A stretch of 5,912 nt of DNA from Phycisphaerae bacterium (GTDB lineage Bacteria; Planctomycetota; Phycisphaerae; UBA1845; Fen-1342): NCBI GenBank assembly GCA_026984555.1, contig JALSRY010000004.1, forward strand, positions 1 through 5,912. The letters run 5' to 3'. The position numbers were made by a program, and so were the translations under genes. Shown one piece after another: positions 1-4,615 of the stretch (the stretch's first letter is position 1; the number at the start of each line of letters is the position of its first letter). The notes under the pieces were generated by a model that was given only the letters and a program-made list of their open reading frames with translations, was not told the DNA's origin and ran no database searches.

Positions 1-29
1 CGCCGCCGAACTTTGAGTACGGGCCGCAT
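1..29 (-). CDS. 5' end of a divergent gene, product unknown (partial)
   Basis: Read on the minus strand, an ATG lies at bases 29-27 and is followed by codons for MRPVLKVRR before the window ends. The start is supported by a perfect AGGAGG Shine-Dalgarno sequence (plus-strand CCTCCT, 34-39) four bases upstream of the ATG, and by a plausible -10 box TATACT (86-81) about 50 bases upstream. Nine residues are too few to name a family; the basic N-terminus could precede a membrane segment, but that cannot be tested here. The gene would be transcribed away from the LPS cluster. It could instead be a chance match in noncoding DNA, although six-base SD matches at the right spacing are uncommon. Confidence 0.45.
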
Positions 30-80
30 GATGCCTCCTCGCGACCGCCCCCGCCCGGTCGCCGCTGGTTCCGGCGACGC

Positions 81-86
81 AGTATA
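81..86 (-). promoter_or_regulatory. Possible -10 box for the divergent minus-strand gene
   Basis: The minus strand reads TATACT here, a five-of-six match to the sigma-70 -10 consensus, inside an otherwise very GC-rich stretch. It lies about 50 bases upstream of the putative minus-strand ATG at 29. No good -35 hexamer is visible at 16-18 bases spacing, so this rests on one element. The rest of the 30-267 gap shows no other gene: the frames open there have no ribosome binding site or recognisable protein. Confidence 0.25.
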
Positions 87-267
87 GCGGCTTTGTGCCG
101 ATCCGCCGCGTCGTCGTCTCGCCGTCTCGATCGCGGCGTGGTCGTGGCGCGAGCGGCCGTCGCCGCGGCGCGGCCCTCTGCCGGCATGGCTGGTGCGAGG
201 CACGGGCGTGGGGGCTGGTGGCCGGGTGGCCGGGGTCCGTGAGAAATCGGCTCGGCGGCGATACAGT

Positions 268-1410
268 ATGTCGATGATGGCTGGTTCCGAGACGGCTGCG
301 GAGTGCCGGCGGCTGCTGGTGGTGATTCCGAACTGGGTGGGCGACGTCGTGCTCGCCACGCCGGTGCTGGCGGCATTGCGCGAACACTTCGCCGACGCGC
401 GCATCACGTTCCTGATGAGGCGCTACGTCGCGGAGGTGGTTCGCGGGGGGGGGTGGCACGACCGCGAGGAGTACTGGCCCGCGGGGCGCGGTTTGCGCCG
501 CGAGTTGGGATTACCCGGGCTGGCCAGACGGCTGCGGGCCGACCGGGCCGATATCGCCATGCTCCTGACCAACTCGTTTCGTTCCGCTTTGCTGGCGTGG
601 TGGGCCGGCGCCCGGCGGCGGGTGGGCTATGCCCGCGACGGGCGCAGCGGGTTCCTGACCGATCGGCTGACGCCGCTCAAGCGCGACGGGAAGTTCGTGC
701 CGTCGCCCGTGCTGCCGTATTACATCGCGCTGGCCGAGCGGGTCGGGTGTGGCGTCGCGGACCGCCGGTTGCGCCTGGGTGTAACCGATGAACAGGAACA
801 GGCCGGGCGGGCATTGCTGGCGCATTACGGACTGGACGACGGTCGTCCCTACGCGGTCATCAACCCCGGGGCGGCGTTCGGGGCGGCCAAGTGCTGGCTG
901 CCGGAGCGCTTCGCGGAAGTGTGCGACCGGCTGGACGCGCGCCGCGGCCTGCGCTCGGTGCTCGTGGGGGCGCCGCACGAGGCCGCGTTGATGCGGGCCA
1001 TCGCCGGCCAGGCACGCAGCCGGCCGGTTTGCTGCGACGCGCCGGGCACGACCCTCGGGTCGCTCAAGGTCGTGGTTCGCGAGGCCGCGTTGCTGGTCTG
1101 CAACGACACCGGCCCGCGTCATTACGGGGCGGCGTTCGGCGTGCCGACGGTGACGATCTTCGGTCCGACGCACCAGGAATGGACCGATACCGATTACGAT
1201 CGCGAAATCAAGATACAGGTTCCGGTCGATTGCGGGCCGTGCCAGTTGCCGCGCTGCCCGCTCGATCTACGGTGCATGACGGGGGTGAGCACCGACCTGG
1301 TGATGGAGAACATCGACGCGCTGCTCGAGCGCTGTACGAAGAACCAGGCGGCGGAACCCTGTCGGGTGGCGGATCGATGTCCTCCGCGCGCAGCCGATCG
1401 CCGCTCGTAG
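268..1410 (+). CDS. waaF: ADP-heptose:LPS heptosyltransferase II (WaaF/RfaF family, GT9)
   Basis: This 380-residue protein matches WaaF, the GT9 enzyme that transfers the second L-glycero-D-manno-heptose from ADP-heptose to the LPS inner core at the cytoplasmic face of the inner membrane. Visible hallmarks are the N-terminal strand and loop VVIPNWVGDVVLATP (about residues 18-32), NPGAAFGAAKCW from residue 199, and the C-terminal donor-site motif NDTGPRH from residue 279, followed by GVPTVTIFGPT. Near the C-terminus is a four-Cys segment (C322, C325, C330, C336: DCGPC...CPLDLRCM), seen in WaaF proteins of several non-enteric phyla; a disulfide or metal role is possible but unproven. The start at ATG 268 is chosen because it sits just before the conserved first strand. 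ATGs at 274 and 277 are equally possible, and an in-frame ATG at 193 would add 25 residues that look noncoding. No strong SD is visible. The final 25 or so residues extend past the usual family end. The next gene may start inside this one. Confidence 0.93.
   Translation: MSMMAGSETAAECRRLLVVIPNWVGDVVLATPVLAALREHFADARITFLMRRYVAEVVRGGGWHDREEYWPAGRGLRRELGLPGLARRLRADRADIAMLLTNSFRSALLAWWAGARRRVGYARDGRSGFLTDRLTPLKRDGKFVPSPVLPYYIALAERVGCGVADRRLRLGVTDEQEQAGRALLAHYGLDDGRPYAVINPGAAFGAAKCWLPERFAEVCDRLDARRGLRSVLVGAPHEAALMRAIAGQARSRPVCCDAPGTTLGSLKVVVREAALLVCNDTGPRHYGAAFGVPTVTIFGPTHQEWTDTDYDREIKIQVPVDCGPCQLPRCPLDLRCMTGVSTDLVMENIDALLERCTKNQAAEPCRVADRCPPRAADRRS
445..453 (+). repeat. G9 homopolymer inside waaF
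   Basis: Nine consecutive G encode three Gly codons (all GGG) at about residues 60-62 of the heptosyltransferase. Gain of one G would shift reading into a frame that stays open to a stop at 789-791. Loss of one G would end translation at 566-568. Either change would inactivate the enzyme. In a genome this GC-rich, a G9 run may be chance. Confidence 0.9.
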
Positions 1411-2414
1411 TGCGCGGCAACGCCGCCCCCGAGCGACCGGCTACCGATTGCAACCCGCTGGTGAGACACCGCGAGCCGGATGAGGTGATGCTGCACACCG
1501 ACCACATGCGAGTCGACCCCGCCTACCGCGAGGCGCTGCGAGCCGCCGGGCTCGACCGCGTCGCGCACGTGCTCGGACGCACGGACGGCCGCGTCGCCGC
1601 CTGGAGCCGCACGACGGAAACGCTCTATGTGCCGTCCCCCGGCGACCGTCCCGGGTTTTTCGTCAAACGCTACTATTACGGCGATTGGAGTCGGCGGCTG
1701 CGCGGAGCGTTACGCGGGACGTTCGTTGGTGCCCATCGCGGGTTGGCCGAGTACCGGCTGCTGCGCGAGATGCGTCACCTGGGTCTGCCGGCGGTGCGGC
1801 CCGTAGCCTGCGGCACGCGCCGGGTGGGGCACTTCGTGGTCGCCAGCTTCCTGGTCACCGAGGAGGTTCCCGGAGCGCGCAACATGACCTCGTGGGCCAG
1901 CGATGTGCAAGCGGGCCGCCTGGTGCTGCCGATCGCGACGCGCCGCGCCATCGGTCGGCGTCTCGCTCGGCAGGTCGCGCGGATGCACGCCGCCGGCTTC
2001 GCCCACGGTCAGCTTTTCTGGCGCAATACGCTGATCCGGTTCGACCTCGTCGGCCAGCCGGAGTTTTTTTTCCTCGACGTGCGGCCGCGACGAGGCGGGC
2101 GGCGCATGGCTCGACGACCGCGGTGGTGGCTTTTCGAGCTGGCCCACCTCGCGGCGTCGGCGCTACCCTTCTCGACGCGTACCGAGCGGCTGCGCTTCCT
2201 GCACGAGTACTACGGAGCCCGGCGGCTCAGCCCGGATTTCAAGGAGCACTACCGCGAGATCGACCGGTTGACCCGGCGCTGGCTGGCCCACGAACAAAAA
2301 CGTATTCGCATGAACGACCTGTTCGAAAAGTGGAACCGCGACCTGCTCGCCGAAACGGGTGGAACCGGCAAGACCGACACTCCCTCCGCCGGCCCGATGG
2401 AGCCACACTCGTGA
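1377..2414 (+). CDS. LPS-kinase-like protein (WaaP/InaA/KdkA superfamily), catalytic Asp replaced by Gln
   Basis: From ATG 1377 this is 345 residues with a protein-kinase-like fold of the lipopolysaccharide kinase superfamily, which phosphorylates Kdo or heptose of the LPS core in the cytoplasm. Visible elements in order are the ATP-binding Lys in FVKRYYY (K97), a helix-C-like Glu in AEYRLLREM (E125), the catalytic loop AHGQLFWRN (212-217) and the metal-binding Asp in FFFLDVRP (D234). Family members normally have HGDxxxxN or HRDxxxxH in the loop; here the Asp is Gln (codon CAG, 2010-2012), so the protein may be inactive or use another chemistry. The start is uncertain. ATG 1377 overlaps waaF by 34 bases, has a weak GGTGG-type RBS seven bases upstream, and gives coding-like GC3. 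ATG 1488 (308 residues) or ATG 1506 lie closer to where family similarity seems to begin (VDPAYREALRAAGL). Its stop overlaps the next start in GTGA, implying translational coupling. Confidence 0.85.
   Translation: MSSARSRSPLVVRGNAAPERPATDCNPLVRHREPDEVMLHTDHMRVDPAYREALRAAGLDRVAHVLGRTDGRVAAWSRTTETLYVPSPGDRPGFFVKRYYYGDWSRRLRGALRGTFVGAHRGLAEYRLLREMRHLGLPAVRPVACGTRRVGHFVVASFLVTEEVPGARNMTSWASDVQAGRLVLPIATRRAIGRRLARQVARMHAAGFAHGQLFWRNTLIRFDLVGQPEFFFLDVRPRRGGRRMARRPRWWLFELAHLAASALPFSTRTERLRFLHEYYGARRLSPDFKEHYREIDRLTRRWLAHEQKRIRMNDLFEKWNRDLLAETGGTGKTDTPSAGPMEPHS
2064..2071 (+). repeat. T8 homopolymer and X XXY YYZ heptamer inside the kinase-like gene
   Basis: Eight T in a row, read GAG TTT TTT TTC, sit just before the codon of the metal-binding Asp. 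Bases 2066-2072 in the reading frame form T TTT TTC, which fits the -1 slippery heptamer pattern. The -1 frame beyond it is the waaP frame and is open to 3268. An imperfect hairpin begins immediately afterwards (2072-2079 with 2088-2095, one A-A mismatch), which is closer than the usual 5-9 base spacer. Whether any slippage occurs is unknown. Confidence 0.85.
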
Positions 2415-3268
2415 GCACACGCGAACAGGTCGTTCCCCCGTGGCGGCCGCGCCTGGCCCGCGCCGGTCTCGACACGCTCTCGCCGCTGCTCGATGTTGCT
2501 GACGCGCCCGCGGTCCCGGGAACCTGGGAAACGCTGCACAAAGAGGGGCTCCGCGGGCGGCGGCGCTGGCGGTGGACACTGCCCGCCGGCATCGGCGGGG
2601 ATGTGCTCTACGTCAAGCGCTACGCCGACACACCCCTGTCGGAACAGTGGGACCGCGCACGACGCCAGGTGCTCGGCCACAGCCGCGCCGCGTGGGAGTA
2701 CGCGGTGTGCTGCCGCCTGGCCCAGGCCCACATCAACGCGCCCGCGCCGGTCGGATTCATCGAGCGTATGCGCGGCCCGCTCGAACGACGCAGCGCCGTG
2801 CTGCTCGAACGCGTCCCCGGCGACGGACTCGACCGGCTCTGGACCCGCCTCTGCCACGAACGGGCGCCGATCACCCGCGGGCTCGCGCGGCACGACCTGG
2901 TCGTGCGGCTGGCGCGGTTCGTGGCGGCGTTTCACGAAACCGGTTTTTGTCACCGCGACCTCTACCTTTGTCACATTTTCGCGGACATCGACCCGCTCGC
3001 CGCCCGGCCGCCGACATTCGCGCTGATCGACCTCGCGCGGGTCCACAAGCCGCGTTGGCGGCGGATGCGCTGGATCATCAAGGACCTGGCGCAGCTCGAC
3101 GCGTCCGCTCGACAAGTTGGCGCCCGCCGCTCCGACCGCTGGCGATTCCTGCGTGCCTATCTCAACCTGTTGCCCCGCGCGCCCCGAACCCGGTGGTACG
3201 CCCGGCGTATCGTGCGCAAGAGCAACTGGATTTCCCGCCGCATCGCCCGAAAGAACCAGGCTCCATGA
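2411..3268 (+). CDS. waaP: Lipopolysaccharide core heptose kinase (WaaP/RfaP type)
   Basis: This 285-residue protein matches WaaP-type LPS kinases, which use ATP to phosphorylate inner-core heptose and thereby strengthen the outer membrane through divalent-cation bridging. Visible landmarks are the ATP-binding Lys in LYVKRY (K69), a WEY segment resembling helix C, the catalytic loop FCHRDLYLCHIF with Asp at residue 183, and the second Asp in ALIDLARV (D207). The tail KPRWRRMRWIIKDLAQL is also typical of WaaP. Unlike the preceding paralogue, all expected catalytic residues are present, and the length is close to the roughly 265 residues of enterobacterial WaaP. The start is GTG 2411, sharing GTGA with the upstream stop; the frame is open farther upstream (to 1685), but that part is a shadow of the preceding gene. 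The end overlaps the next gene in ATGA. The exact acceptor sugar and position in this organism are inferred. Confidence 0.9.
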   Translation: MSTREQVVPPWRPRLARAGLDTLSPLLDVADAPAVPGTWETLHKEGLRGRRRWRWTLPAGIGGDVLYVKRYADTPLSEQWDRARRQVLGHSRAAWEYAVCCRLAQAHINAPAPVGFIERMRGPLERRSAVLLERVPGDGLDRLWTRLCHERAPITRGLARHDLVVRLARFVAAFHETGFCHRDLYLCHIFADIDPLAARPPTFALIDLARVHKPRWRRMRWIIKDLAQLDASARQVGARRSDRWRFLRAYLNLLPRAPRTRWYARRIVRKSNWISRRIARKNQAP

Positions 3269-4491
3269 AAGTCGCGATCATCCAGGAACATGTCGATGCT
3301 CGCCGGGGCGGCGCGGAAACCTCCACGCTCGAAATGGCCCGCAACCTCGCCGCGTGCGGGCTCGATGTGACCGTCGTGTGTCGGGCGCAACGCAACAGCG
3401 CGGGTTCGGAGCCGGCGCTCGATCCCCCGGCGGGTGTTCGTTTTCTGCGCGTGCCCGCGCCCGGCGCGACGAAAACGAGCGCGACGCGCGCCTTCGTGTA
3501 CGCCGCGATGCGCACCGTCCGCGACGAGCGTTTCGATATCATCCACGCGATCACACCGTGCCCGACGTGCCACGTGTACCAGCCGCGGGGCGGAACCTAT
3601 GTCGAGACGATCGCGCAGAGCGTAGCCCGCGGAACCACCGGGATCGGTCGGGCGGTGCGGCGCATCGGCCGGCGTTTCCATCGCCGGCAGCGCTTCCTGC
3701 TGCAAATCGAGCGGCAATTACTCGACCAGCGCCCCGCTCCATACGTCGTCGCTGTGTCCGAACACGCGGCGCGCCAGGCACGCCGGGCCTATCCGACGCT
3801 GCCCGAGCAGCGCGTGCGCGTGGTGTTCAACGGCGTGGATATCCAGCCGCTGGAGGCGAACCAGGCGCGACGGGCACGCACGCAAACGCGCGAAAAGCTC
3901 GGCATCGACCCGCAAGCGCCCGTCGTGCTCTTCGTCGCGCACAACTTCAAGCTCAAGGGATTGGCGGAGTTGATCGTGGCGATGGGCGGCTTGCCCCAGC
4001 CGCGGCCGCTGCTGCTGGTGGCGGGGCGCGGGGCGAGCGGGCCGTTCGCGCGGGCGGCGCGGCGTTCCGCCGTGCCGGTACGTTTTCTCGGACCCGCGGG
4101 CGACGTGCGGGCCCTGTACTATGCCGCCGACCTGCTGGCCCACCCGACGTGGTACGATCCGTGCAGCCGAGTCGTGCTCGAAGCACTCGTCTGCGGATTG
4201 CCGGTGGTCACGACGCGGCTCAACGGGGCGGCGGAGGCGATCGCAGCCCAACGCAGCGGCTATGTCGTCGATTCGCCACGCGAACGCGACGCCCTGTGCG
4301 ATGCCCTGCGGCGCGGGCTCGATCCGGCCGTGCGCACGACCTGCGCGGCGGAAGCGCCGGCGCTGCGCGAGCGGCTGTCGATGCGGCGGCATGCGCGCGA
4401 GTTGGCCGAGCTGTACCGCGAGTTGGCCGGTGGCTCGGCGCCGGGTACCGATATTGACGAGCACGACACGGGATGCCGAAATAACGAATAA
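3265..4491 (+). CDS. GT4-family glycosyltransferase, WaaG-like LPS core hexosyltransferase
   Basis: This 408-residue GT-B fold glycosyltransferase of family GT4 probably adds a hexose to the LPS core on the cytoplasmic face of the inner membrane. The N-terminal domain starts MKVAIIQEHVD and carries the glycine loop RRGGAETS (residues 13-20). It continues with a CPTC segment (99-102) and HVYQPRGGTYVE, and a linker with SEHAARQARR. The C-terminal donor domain opens at VVFNGVD (N189) and has the FKLKG basic motif (K229, K231) and LLVAGRG. It ends with HPTWYDPCSRVVLEALVCGLP, where D298-x7-E306 is the acidic variant of the GT4 E-x7-E motif. Order and spacing resemble WaaG (UDP-glucose:heptose glucosyltransferase), and adjacency to a WaaP kinase supports this, but donor and acceptor are not proven. 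ATG 3265 overlaps the waaP stop (ATGA) and begins exactly at the first Rossmann strand. It is the last gene of the run before a 124-base gap. Confidence 0.9.
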   Translation: MKVAIIQEHVDARRGGAETSTLEMARNLAACGLDVTVVCRAQRNSAGSEPALDPPAGVRFLRVPAPGATKTSATRAFVYAAMRTVRDERFDIIHAITPCPTCHVYQPRGGTYVETIAQSVARGTTGIGRAVRRIGRRFHRRQRFLLQIERQLLDQRPAPYVVAVSEHAARQARRAYPTLPEQRVRVVFNGVDIQPLEANQARRARTQTREKLGIDPQAPVVLFVAHNFKLKGLAELIVAMGGLPQPRPLLLVAGRGASGPFARAARRSAVPVRFLGPAGDVRALYYAADLLAHPTWYDPCSRVVLEALVCGLPVVTTRLNGAAEAIAAQRSGYVVDSPRERDALCDALRRGLDPAVRTTCAAEAPALRERLSMRRHARELAELYRELAGGSAPGTDIDEHDTGCRNNE

Positions 4492-4538
4492 GCGGCCGGC
4501 GCGCGGAATACGACACCGGGAACAAACGCCGCAAGACC

Positions 4539-4562
4539 GGGCCAGCCGACCGCGGCTGGCCC
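4539..4562 (+). terminator. Perfect 10-bp GC hairpin after the LPS cluster, possible terminator
   Basis: GGGCCAGCCG (4539-4548) and CGGCTGGCCC (4553-4562) form a perfect inverted repeat around a four-base ACCG loop, 47 bases after the stop of the glycosyltransferase gene. The position fits transcription termination of the LPS operon. There is no U-tract on either strand, so it would be a non-canonical terminator, an RNA-stabilising 3' structure, or a leader structure of the protease mRNA. Confidence 0.5.
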
Positions 4563-4583
4563 CCAGCAGGAATGGGGATATCG

Positions 4584-4608
4584 GCCGGAGAAACCGGCAA
4601 ACAAGGAG
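4584..4608 (+). promoter_or_regulatory. Small hairpin plus strong ribosome binding site that fixes the TTG start
   Basis: AAGGAG at 4603-4608 is a strong Shine-Dalgarno match seven bases before TTG 4616, and it is the main reason for choosing that non-ATG start. Just upstream, GCCGG (4584-4588) and CCGGC (4594-4598) can form a 5-bp hairpin with an AGAAA loop, ending four bases before the SD. It could modulate access of ribosomes, but such short GC stems are common in DNA of this composition. Confidence 0.6.
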
Positions 4609-4615
4609 TCTGGGT

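Noticed and set aside
193..267. N-terminal extension of WaaF from ATG 193
   Set aside because: The 25 extra residues are Gly/Arg-rich and precede the normal family start; ATG 268-277 fits better.
260..270. A -10-like element (TACAGT) abutting the waaF ATG, suggesting leaderless transcription
   Set aside because: It matches only four of six consensus bases, there is no -35 match at proper spacing, and the start codon itself is uncertain.
95..277. A 60-codon + strand open frame before waaF
   Set aside because: Its product is Arg/Gly-rich low complexity without a ribosome binding site, and it overlaps the waaF start.
1685..2410. Long upstream extension of the waaP frame, which would give a 527-residue protein
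   Set aside because: This part is the +1/-1 shadow of the kinase-like gene; WaaP similarity starts only after GTG 2411, which sits in a GTGA overlap.
2249..3115. A 288-codon open frame on the minus strand, antisense to waaP
   Set aside because: It is the GC-driven mirror of a gene with clear WaaP motifs; its translation is rich in Arg, Pro and Gly with no recognisable domain.
4454..4490. Possible promoter for the protease: TTGACG followed by an AT-rich patch with AAATAA
   Set aside because: The -35 match is good, but the -10 is poor and the spacer about 19 bases. The patch is also the coding end of the glycosyltransferase.
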